From contig JAJFGK010000036.1 in assembly GCA_021776195.1 (NCBI GenBank), forward strand, positions 1 through 25,613: a stretch of 25,613 nt of DNA, in the 5' to 3' direction. A model generated the notes under the pieces. The model was not told the DNA's origin and made no database searches. It was given only the letters and a program-made list of their open reading frames with translations. The stretch is from Kiloniellaceae bacterium (lineage in GTDB: Bacteria > Pseudomonadota > Alphaproteobacteria > Kiloniellales > Kiloniellaceae). The translations under genes were made by a program, and so were the position numbers. The first letter of the stretch is position 1; each line of letters starts with the position of its first letter. Positions 15,189-22,272 of the stretch are shown piece by piece.

Positions 15189-16268
15189 ATGCTGAAATCA
15201 GTCCGATCGCGACTGCGTGCGACCGCGCGATCCGTTGTCGCCGTGGCGCTCGCCGGTGCCGTGGTGACCGCCTTCGCCGGCGGGACCGCACCGTCGGCCC
15301 AGGCCGCGGGAGAGTTGAACCTCTACAACTGGGGCGACTACATCAACCCGGAGGTTCTGAAACGTTTCGAGTCGGAGACCGGCATCAAGGTCAACCTCGA
15401 CACCTATGGCACGAACGAGGAGATGCTGGCCAAGATTCAAGCCGGTGCCACGGGATACGACCTGGTGTTCCCCTCGGTCCACATGCACGACATCATGCAC
15501 AAGCTGGACCTGCTGTGGGAAAGCAACATCAACGAGAGCCCCGGTTTCGAGAACATCGACCCTGAGTTCATTCGGGCGCAGACCGACCCAGAGGCCTCCT
15601 GGTGCCTGCCCTACGCCTGGGGCACGGTCGGGATCGTCTACAACAAGACCAAGGTCCCTGAGATCACCAGCTGGGATGACTTCTTCGCCATTCCCGAAAA
15701 GCACGGCGAGAAGATCACCATGCTGGACGATCTGCGCGAGACCATCGGCGTCGGCCTGATCATGAACGGCTATTCCGTCAACAGCCGCGACCCGGCCGAG
15801 TTGGACAAGGCCAAAGACTACATCCTGGCGCGCAAGGAGCGGATTTCCGCCTTCACCTACGACGTGCTGCCGCTGGTCCAGTCAGGCGATATCGCCGCGT
15901 CCCATTGGTACGTCGGGGCGATGTACACCGTGTTCCAGGACCCCGACACCATGGCCTATGTGGTGCCGGAAGAAGGCGCGACGATGTACCAGGAGGACAT
16001 CTGCGTCCTCAAGTCGGCGCCCAACAAGGAGAACGCCAAGCTCTTCATGGAGTTCTACCTGCGCCCGGAGATCCCGGTGCTGAACGTCGAACAGCAGATG
16101 AACGGCACGCCCAACAAGGCGGCCCGCGCGGCGCTGCCAGAGAAATTCAAGACCCATCCCGGCATGAATCCCTCGGCGAAGGTGATGTCCAAGCTGCAGA
16201 TTTTCGAGGACCTCGGCAAAGACCTCAAGAAGTACGACCGGGTCTGGACCAAAATACGGACCCAGTAA
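15189..16268 (+). CDS. ABC importer substrate-binding protein, polyamine/opine type (PotD-like)
   Basis: This 359-residue periplasmic receptor belongs to the PotD/PotF class. A signal peptide covers residues 1-39 (hydrophobic core VVAVALAGAVVTAFA, cut near AQA). The mature protein begins with the class signature LNLYNWGDYINPEVLKRFES. By eye alignment with E. coli PotD, the acidic residues that hold polyamine amines (E171, D257) correspond to E184 in DDLRET and D270 in YQED, while PotD W255 corresponds to Q268, so the pocket is related but not identical. The ATG at 15189 has GGAG seven bases upstream; an open frame reaching 15075 runs through the operator repeats and is not used. It is the first gene of a run on the same strand with ATPase and two permeases. 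The substrate is probably an amine or amino-acid derivative. Confidence 0.9.
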   Translation: MLKSVRSRLRATARSVVAVALAGAVVTAFAGGTAPSAQAAGELNLYNWGDYINPEVLKRFESETGIKVNLDTYGTNEEMLAKIQAGATGYDLVFPSVHMHDIMHKLDLLWESNINESPGFENIDPEFIRAQTDPEASWCLPYAWGTVGIVYNKTKVPEITSWDDFFAIPEKHGEKITMLDDLRETIGVGLIMNGYSVNSRDPAELDKAKDYILARKERISAFTYDVLPLVQSGDIAASHWYVGAMYTVFQDPDTMAYVVPEEGATMYQEDICVLKSAPNKENAKLFMEFYLRPEIPVLNVEQQMNGTPNKAARAALPEKFKTHPGMNPSAKVMSKLQIFEDLGKDLKKYDRVWTKIRTQ

Positions 16269-16279
16269 CAGCGGTCGCG

Positions 16280-16310
16280 CGGCAGGAACCGGTGCGCCCG
16301 GTTTCTGCCG
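16280..16310 (+). other. Strong hairpin between binding-protein and ATPase genes
   Basis: The arms 16280-16292 (CGGCAGGAACCGG) and 16298-16310 (CCGGTTTCTGCCG) form a 13-bp stem with a single G-T wobble and the loop TGCGC. No T-run follows. Hairpins in this place in ABC operons commonly protect the upstream message or reduce read-through, so that binding protein is made in excess over membrane parts. Here that role is inferred from position. Confidence 0.7.
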
Positions 16311-16349
16311 GGGGCGGGTCGAGACAGTGGTGCGGGGGGTCGGTCGGTC

Positions 16350-17492
16350 GTGCCGGTGAAGGGTTCCAGTATTGTTGTTGTCTCCGAGGCGACCAAGCGC
16401 TTCGCGGCGCCGGAAGGCGGGCATGTCACGGCGCTGGATTCGGTATCCCTGGAGGTCGGGGGCCGGGAGTTTATCACCCTGCTCGGGCCCTCCGGCTGTG
16501 GCAAGACGACCCTGCTGCGGACCCTCAGCGGCTTCGAGGATCTCGACTCCGGCAGCATTTCGATCGACGGGCAACCGATGTCGCAGGTGCCGCCTCACCG
16601 CCGCCCGGTCAACACGGTGTTCCAGAACTACGCGCTCTTTCCGCACCTCTCGGTCGGCGACAACATCGGCTATGGACTGGACGTCACCGGCTGCGCCCGA
16701 GCCGAGCGCGATCGGCGGGTGGCGGCGGCGCTGGAGCTGGTCGGGCTGACCGGCTTCGAGCGGCGCAAGCCGCGGCAGCTCTCCGGCGGTCAGCAGCAGC
16801 GGGTCGCGCTGGCCCGCGCCATCGTCAACCGGCCCAAGCTGCTGTTGCTCGACGAGCCTCTTTCGGCGCTCGACCGCAAGCTGCGCGTTTCGATGCAGCT
16901 CGAACTGAAGAACATCCAGAACGAACTGGGCATCGCCTTCGTCTTCGTGACCCACGATCAGGAGGAGGCCTTGACCATGTCCGACCGGATCGTCGTCATG
17001 GATCACGGCCGGGTCCAGCAGATCGGCACGCCCACGGCGATCTACGATCATCCGGTCTCCAAGTTCGTCGCCCAGTTCATCGGCGAGAGTAATTTCTTCG
17101 AAGGCCGATTGATGGCGATCGGCGATGGTCTGGCCCTGCAGGCCGATCATGGCCCGGTCATCCCCCTGAGCGACCAGGAGAGCCGGATGGCCGGTGCGGC
17201 GGCGCCGGGCGGCCGGGCCAGCGCACTGATCCGGCCGGAAGACCTGGAGCTGCTCGACGACGGCGCGGCGGCGCCGGCCGGTCATGGCGTCATCGAGGCG
17301 CGGTTGTCCCAAGTCGTCTTCGTCGGCTCCGATTTCCAGCTCGTCGCCGAAACCTTGGAAGGTCATCCCCTGCAGGCGACCATCCGCGATCCGTCGCGCA
17401 GCCTGGCGGCGCGGCTGAAACCGGGCGCGGCTCTGTCCTTTCACTATCGCGGCGATGCGCCGCGGGTCCTGCCGACGGGAGAGGACGCGTGA
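16350..17492 (+). CDS. ABC importer ATPase (PotA-like, MalK/CUT1-type with TOBE domain)
   Basis: This 380-residue protein powers the importer from the cytoplasmic face. All ABC motifs are intact: Walker A GPSGCGKT (46-53), Q-loop Q92 in VFQNYALFPHL, signature LSGGQQQR (144-151), Walker B LLLLDEP (164-170) with E169, D-loop SALD, and H-loop H202 in VTHDQEEA. The C-terminal part (about 245-375) is a TOBE-type regulatory region containing ALIRPEDLELL. The start is GTG at 16350, with a run of G upstream; a second GTG two codons on is possible. Its stop overlaps the next gene start by GTGA, so the two are translationally coupled. Confidence 0.93.
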   Translation: MPVKGSSIVVVSEATKRFAAPEGGHVTALDSVSLEVGGREFITLLGPSGCGKTTLLRTLSGFEDLDSGSISIDGQPMSQVPPHRRPVNTVFQNYALFPHLSVGDNIGYGLDVTGCARAERDRRVAAALELVGLTGFERRKPRQLSGGQQQRVALARAIVNRPKLLLLDEPLSALDRKLRVSMQLELKNIQNELGIAFVFVTHDQEEALTMSDRIVVMDHGRVQQIGTPTAIYDHPVSKFVAQFIGESNFFEGRLMAIGDGLALQADHGPVIPLSDQESRMAGAAAPGGRASALIRPEDLELLDDGAAAPAGHGVIEARLSQVVFVGSDFQLVAETLEGHPLQATIRDPSRSLAARLKPGAALSFHYRGDAPRVLPTGEDA

Positions 17493-18397
17493 CCGGCCTG
17501 GCGCGACGCCGGGGCGCGGTGCGGCTCGCCGGCCTGCTCACGCCGATTACCTTGGTCTTGGCGATATTCTTTCTGGCGCCGCTTTCGATCCTCTTCGTCT
17601 ACGCCTTTCTCGAGCCGGGTCTCTATGGCGGCGTCGAGTGGACCTTCTACCATGACAACTTCGGCCGCATGCTGGGCTGGTCCGATGGCGAGTTCGAGGA
17701 GTTCGATCCCGTCTACTACGCCATCTTCTTGCGGTCCTTCCGCCTGGCGCTGACCACCGTGATCGGCTGCCTGCTGGTCTGCTATCCCGCCGCGCTCTGG
17801 GTCAGTCGCCTGCCCGACCGCTGGAAGACCCTCTGTCTGTTCCTGATCACCCTGCCGTTCTTCGCCAGTCTCGTGGTCCGGCTCTTCGCCTGGATCCTGA
17901 TCCTCAAACCGAGCGGCTGGATCAACCAGACGCTGGTATCGCTCCAGCTGATCTCCAGCCCCTTCGATATGCTCTACACCGAAGGCGCGGTGGTGCTGGG
18001 GATGATCTACATTTTCATTCCCTTCATGTTCCTGCCGCTCTACGCCAGCCTGGAAAAGCTCGACCGCAGCCTGCTGGAGGCGTCGAGCGATCTCGGCGCG
18101 AGTCGCTTGCAGACCTTCCGGCGCGTGGTCCTGCCGCTGTCGCTGCCGGGCATCGTCGGCGGCTCGATCATCGTCTTCATCCCGAGCCTCGGAAACTTCA
18201 TCGTTCCCGACCTGCTCGGCGGCGCCAAGGTGTTGATGATCGGCAACCTGGTCGAACAGCAGTTTTTACAGGCCCGCAACTGGCCCTTCGGCGCCGCCCT
18301 GGCGATGATGATCATGGCCGCCGTGCTGGCCTTCCTGCTGATCTATGTGTCGATGATCGGCCGGGCCGATGCCATGCAAGAACCGCGGGGCACCTGA
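17489..18397 (+). CDS. ABC importer permease 1 (PotB-like)
   Basis: This 302-residue inner-membrane protein has about six hydrophobic segments (first at 15-40, others near 87-105, 115-140, 165-185, 220-245, 272-295). The cytoplasmic EAA loop that docks to the ATPase is visible as LLEASSDLGASRLQTFRRVVLPLSLPGI (starting at residue 195; the Glu is E197 and the invariant Gly is G203). The large loop between the first two segments (40-80) is typical of PotB-type subunits. GTG start at 17489 overlaps the ATPase stop by four bases. It pairs with the following permease to form the channel. Confidence 0.92.
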   Translation: MTGLARRRGAVRLAGLLTPITLVLAIFFLAPLSILFVYAFLEPGLYGGVEWTFYHDNFGRMLGWSDGEFEEFDPVYYAIFLRSFRLALTTVIGCLLVCYPAALWVSRLPDRWKTLCLFLITLPFFASLVVRLFAWILILKPSGWINQTLVSLQLISSPFDMLYTEGAVVLGMIYIFIPFMFLPLYASLEKLDRSLLEASSDLGASRLQTFRRVVLPLSLPGIVGGSIIVFIPSLGNFIVPDLLGGAKVLMIGNLVEQQFLQARNWPFGAALAMMIMAAVLAFLLIYVSMIGRADAMQEPRGT

Positions 18398-18399
18398 TC

Positions 18400-19248
18400 A
18401 TGTCTCCCAGTCTCGTCGCTTTCATTCGTGGCCTGAGCCGGCGCACCCTGTTCTTTTACGCGCTGTTGTTCTTCGCCTTCGTCTACGCGCCGATGCTGAT
18501 CGTGCTGATCTATTCCTTCAACGCGAACCCGGTCAACATGATGTCCTGGTCGGGTTTCACCTTCGATTGGTATCGCACGATCTTCGGCCTCTCGAACAAG
18601 CTGACCGAACAGACCCTCTATGTGGAATCCACCGAACAGTTGACGGCGGCGGTCGGCAACAGCCTGATCGTCGCCCTGACCACGACCACGGTCTCCACCA
18701 TCATCGGCACCATGACGGCCCTGGCCATGGCGCGCTATCGCTTTCGCCTCAAGCCTCTGTACCGCCTCCTCGTCTTCATGCCGATGATCATACCGGACAT
18801 CGTGCTGGGCCTGGCGCTGCTGATCTATTTCGTGACCTTCGGTATGACCCTGGGACTGACCTCCATCATCATCGGGCACTGCACCTTTCTGGGCAGCTAT
18901 GTCTTCATCGTTGTGAGCGCCCGGCTCGCCGGCATGGATCAGACTTTCGAGGAGGCCTCGTCGGACCTGGGGGCGGGCCCTCTTGTGACCTTTCGCCGCA
19001 TCACCCTGCCGCTCATCGCGCCCGGTGTGGTGGGCGGCGCCCTCCTGGCCTTCATCATCTCGATGGACGACCTGGTGATCACCTACTTCATCGCCGGCGT
19101 GGACTCCACGACACTGCCGGTCTTCATTTACGGCATGCTGCGCCGGGGCATCAAACCGGAGATCAACGCCATCGCCTCGCTGATGATCCTCTTTTCGCTG
19201 GTGGTGGCATCGGCCGGGCTCTACTTCCGTTCACGGTCGACCCGTTGA
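18400..19248 (+). CDS. ABC importer permease 2 (PotC-like)
   Basis: This 282-residue inner-membrane protein has six predicted helices (first at 17-39). Its EAA loop reads FEEASSDLGAGPLVTFRRITLPLIAPGV from residue 183, with E185 and G191. The segment FNANPVNMMSWSGFTFDWY (39-57) is characteristic of PotC-type permeases. It begins two bases after the stop of the first permease, so it is in the same operon. The pair of permeases, one ATPase and one receptor make a complete importer. Confidence 0.92.
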   Translation: MSPSLVAFIRGLSRRTLFFYALLFFAFVYAPMLIVLIYSFNANPVNMMSWSGFTFDWYRTIFGLSNKLTEQTLYVESTEQLTAAVGNSLIVALTTTTVSTIIGTMTALAMARYRFRLKPLYRLLVFMPMIIPDIVLGLALLIYFVTFGMTLGLTSIIIGHCTFLGSYVFIVVSARLAGMDQTFEEASSDLGAGPLVTFRRITLPLIAPGVVGGALLAFIISMDDLVITYFIAGVDSTTLPVFIYGMLRRGIKPEINAIASLMILFSLVVASAGLYFRSRSTR

Positions 19249-19276
19249 AGCCCGAGAACCAGGAGAAAGAGAAGCG

Positions 19277-20386
19277 ATGACCGCAAAGCCAAGAGCGCGT
19301 GATCTGGGGCTGGATTTCCAGGGCGCGACGGGCGCGCTGAACGCCATCACGGATGTTCCCGGCGTCCTCGTGGGCGCCACCACGCGGATCGAGGGTGACG
19401 GGCCGCTGGTGCCGGGGCAGGGGCCGGTGCGCACCGGGGTCACCGCCATCCTGCCGCGCGGCAAGGGCGGCGAGCCGCAGCCGGTCTGGGCCGGCATTCA
19501 TGCGCTGAACGGCAACGGCGAGATGACCGGCTCGCACTGGGTGCGCGACGGCGGCTATCTGCTCGGGCCGATCTGCATCACCAACACCCATGGCGTCGGC
19601 ATGGTCCACCACGCCGCGGCGAAGTGGATGATCCGGACCTACGGCGCGGCCTGGCAGTCGCGGCACCTCTGGGCCATGCCGGTGGTGGCCGAGACCTATG
19701 ACGGTCTGTTGAACGATATCAACGGCCAGCACGTGACCGAGGCCGACGCCCTGGCGGCCATCGATGGCGCGCAAGATGGCGCCCTGGCCGAGGGCAATGT
19801 CGGCGGCGGCACCGGCATGGTCTGCTACGAGTTCAAGGGCGGCACCGGCAGTGCCTCGCGCCGGCTGGAAGTCGCGGGCGCGCGCTACACGATGGGGGCA
19901 TTGGTTCAGGCCAATCACGGCATGCGGCCCTGGTTCACCGCGCTGGGCGTTCCCGTGGGGCGACACCTGGTCGAGGACCGGCTGATCCAGGGCAAGGAGC
20001 AGGGCTCGATCATCGTCGTGCTGGGGACCGACGCGCCGCTGCTGCCGCACCAGCTGCAGCGCCTCGCGCGCCGCGCCAGCATCGGTATCGGGCGCGGCGG
20101 GACGCCGGGCGGCAACAACTCCGGCGATATCTTCCTCGCCTTTTCGGTGGCCAACCCGATGCCGCTCATGGATGTCGCCCCACAGCGCCTGACCCTGGAC
20201 TGCCTCAACGACGAGGTCTTCGACGACGTCTATCTTGCCGCCGTCGAGGCGGTCGAGGAAGCGGTGCTGAACGCCCTGGTGGCGGCCGAGGACATGACCA
20301 CCCTGCGCCCGGCCGGCCTGGTTTGCCGGGCCATTGACCATCAGCGGTTGGTGGAGGTCATGCGACAGCACGGCCGCTGCGCCTGA
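19277..20386 (+). CDS. P1 family (S58) aminopeptidase, DmpA/BapA-like
   Basis: This 369-residue protein belongs to peptidase family S58 (DmpA, BapA), Ntn-hydrolase-like enzymes that cut themselves into two chains and release N-terminal residues, often D- or beta-amino acids, from small peptides or amides. The expected self-cleavage and nucleophile site is G243-S244 in EQGSIIVVLGTDAPL; 38 residues on, S282 in GGNNSGD matches the second catalytic serine of BapA (Ser250/Ser288 spacing is also 38), while D284 stands where BapA has Glu290. The N-terminal ITDVPGVLVGATTRIEG and GNVGGGTGM (173-181) are typical. No signal peptide is present, so it acts in the cytoplasm. AGGAG is 11 bases before the ATG. 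It begins 28 bases after the permease gene and so is probably cotranscribed, acting on the imported compound. Confidence 0.9.
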   Translation: MTAKPRARDLGLDFQGATGALNAITDVPGVLVGATTRIEGDGPLVPGQGPVRTGVTAILPRGKGGEPQPVWAGIHALNGNGEMTGSHWVRDGGYLLGPICITNTHGVGMVHHAAAKWMIRTYGAAWQSRHLWAMPVVAETYDGLLNDINGQHVTEADALAAIDGAQDGALAEGNVGGGTGMVCYEFKGGTGSASRRLEVAGARYTMGALVQANHGMRPWFTALGVPVGRHLVEDRLIQGKEQGSIIVVLGTDAPLLPHQLQRLARRASIGIGRGGTPGGNNSGDIFLAFSVANPMPLMDVAPQRLTLDCLNDEVFDDVYLAAVEAVEEAVLNALVAAEDMTTLRPAGLVCRAIDHQRLVEVMRQHGRCA

Positions 20387-20487
20387 CCTGACTCTCGGTC
20401 GCGCCTCATGGCGGTATCCAAACACGGATTGTCCGACCGATTCCAGCGGCCTAGTCTTCAATCTTCCGCGGCGCGAGGAAAACGGCA

Positions 20488-21738
20488 GTGCGGCTGACCG
20501 ATGAGCAACGGGCCTGCCTGGACGGCGAGCGGGGGGCTTCCCTGCAATGGGCCATGCAATTCAACGAAGCGCTGGGGCATTTCTACGATGCCCCCGATAT
20601 GGTTGCCATCGAATCGGCCCACTTCGCCATGGACGCCCGCCTCATGGGGGCGCCGGGCCGGGCGCTCCTGGCGCGCCTGAAGGCCGACAAAGCCCGGATC
20701 CGGGTTCCCGCCACCCTCGACCCCTGCGCGGTGGACTTCACGCGCGAAGCGGAGATGATCGCCGACTACGGCCTGCCGCCGGGCCTGGTCGAGCACGACA
20801 GGGAGGGATTGAAGATCTGTCGGGAGCTCGGCTTTCTGCCAAGCCAGACCTGCATCAACTATCAGACCGTCTCGCCGCCGCGGTTCGGCGCACATCTTGC
20901 CTGGGGCGACACCGGCGCTGCGATTGCCGCCAACGGCATTTTCGGCGCCCGCACGAACTTCGAGGGCGGGCCCTCGGCCCTGGCCTCGGCGCTGCTGGGC
21001 GCGACTCCGGCCTACGGGTTCCACCTGCCGGACAATCGGCGCGGAACGCTGCGGATCCTTATCGACTCGGCGCCTTCGGAAATCGCCGACTGGGGCGCGA
21101 TCGCCATCTGGGCCGGCGGCATCGCCACCGGCTACGACACCGTCCCGGTCTTTCACGGCGCCTTCGCGCCGCCGACCTTCGATATGCTCAAGCAGCTCGC
21201 CGTGGCGCTGGCCAGCCACGGCAGCCACGCCCTGTTCCATCTGGTGGGCGCGACGCCCGAAGCGCCCAGCCTGGAGGCCGCATTCGGCGGCGCGATGCCG
21301 GCGGAGCAACATATCTGCGGCAAGGCCGAGATCGCCAAGGTCTATGACCACTATAGCCTCGACCGGCCCGAGGTCGATGTCGTCGTCTTCGCCGCGCCGC
21401 AGCTGTCCATCGACGAGGTCGCCGCCATCGTCGACCGAATGGAGGGGCGCCGGGTCCATGACAACACGACACTTTTGCTGGCCGTCGATCTTCAGGTCCG
21501 GGCCCATGCCGAGCACGCCGGGATCGCCCGGCGTCTCCATGACTGTGGCGGCGAGTTCCTGACCGGGACCTGCTTTTACTCCGAGGCCCCATTGATGAAG
21601 CAGCGAACCGGCTGGAAGAGGGTCGTGACCAATTCGGCCAAGCTGGTGAACACCCTCGCCTCGGCGGGTTATGTGACCGCCCTGCGGCGGCTCGACGGCT
21701 GCCTCGAAGCGGCGGCCACCGGGCGGTTGAGTTTCTGA
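20488..21738 (+). CDS. Aconitase X large (catalytic) subunit, DUF521
   Basis: This 416-residue protein is the large subunit of aconitase X, an iron-sulfur dehydratase family whose characterised members act on cis-3-hydroxy-L-proline (bacteria) or mevalonate 5-phosphate (archaea). Family motifs are clear: TCINYQT (121-127), NGIFGARTNFEGGPSALASA (149-168), LTGTCFYSEAP (358-368) and VVTNSAKLV (379-387). C122 and C362 are candidate cluster ligands. Start is GTG at 20488 with GAGG nine bases upstream. The gap of 101 bases after the peptidase gene shows no terminator. Its stop overlaps the start of the small subunit by one base (TGATG). No pyrroline-2-carboxylate reductase or proline racemase gene is nearby, so the substrate may not be hydroxyproline. 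Confidence 0.9.
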   Translation: MRLTDEQRACLDGERGASLQWAMQFNEALGHFYDAPDMVAIESAHFAMDARLMGAPGRALLARLKADKARIRVPATLDPCAVDFTREAEMIADYGLPPGLVEHDREGLKICRELGFLPSQTCINYQTVSPPRFGAHLAWGDTGAAIAANGIFGARTNFEGGPSALASALLGATPAYGFHLPDNRRGTLRILIDSAPSEIADWGAIAIWAGGIATGYDTVPVFHGAFAPPTFDMLKQLAVALASHGSHALFHLVGATPEAPSLEAAFGGAMPAEQHICGKAEIAKVYDHYSLDRPEVDVVVFAAPQLSIDEVAAIVDRMEGRRVHDNTTLLLAVDLQVRAHAEHAGIARRLHDCGGEFLTGTCFYSEAPLMKQRTGWKRVVTNSAKLVNTLASAGYVTALRRLDGCLEAAATGRLSF

Positions 21739-22160
21739 TGGCGGCCCCGATGAATGACAAGGTGGCCCTGTCCGGCGGCCGAGGGGTCGGCCCGGATGTC
21801 GAAGGCGAAGTCCTGGTCTCGCAACAGGGCTTCGGCGTGCGCTACGACCTCGATCCGGCCACGGCGGTCATCTCGAACCGGGATCACGATCTCTACGGCC
21901 AGTCGATCGCCGGAAAGATCCTGGTCTTTCTCGCCCCCAAGGGCGGGGTGGCGGCCTCCTGGACCCTGGCCGACCTGGTACAGCGCGACCTGGCGCCGCT
22001 CGGCTTGATCTTCGAGCGCGCCAGCCCGATATTCGTCCAGGGCGCGCTCTTTGCCGGCCTGCCGATCATGCACGACTTCGCCCAACCCGCATGCCAGGTC
22101 CTGACCAGCGGCCGGCGGCTGACCCTGCAGCCACGCGCCGGCCGCGTTCTTTTCGCGTGA
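21738..22160 (+). CDS. Aconitase X small (swivel) subunit, DUF126
   Basis: This 140-residue protein is the swivel domain that closes over the aconitase X active site. EGEVLVSQQGFGVRYDLDPA (22-41), DLYGQSIAGKILVFLAPKGG (51-70) and SPIFVQGALFAGLPIM (96-111) are DUF126 landmarks. The loop after ILVFLAP reads KGGVAASW; many family members have a serine where G70 stands, and that serine is regarded as catalytic, so this subunit is a variant. S74, the later serine, is kept. The ATG at 21738 overlaps the large-subunit stop; an in-frame ATG at 21750 is an alternative. With the large subunit it forms one enzyme. Confidence 0.9.
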   Translation: MAAPMNDKVALSGGRGVGPDVEGEVLVSQQGFGVRYDLDPATAVISNRDHDLYGQSIAGKILVFLAPKGGVAASWTLADLVQRDLAPLGLIFERASPIFVQGALFAGLPIMHDFAQPACQVLTSGRRLTLQPRAGRVLFA

Positions 22161-22272
22161 GCCAGACGCGACAAGATGCAATTGGGTTTCGAATCGCTTC
22201 CGGGACTGGGTATCGTTCGGGTCAGGCTGGCGGCGCTGTCGCTCTTGACGCCGAAACCAAAGGGATCCTTCC

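Noticed and set aside
15882..17444. 520-codon minus-strand frame across the receptor and ATPase genes
   Set aside because: It spans two genes and their intergenic hairpin and has no domain; typical of high-GC antisense frames.
19163..20461. 432-codon minus-strand frame opposite the aminopeptidase
   Set aside because: No family features and low-complexity Arg/Gly/His content; the plus-strand gene is secure.
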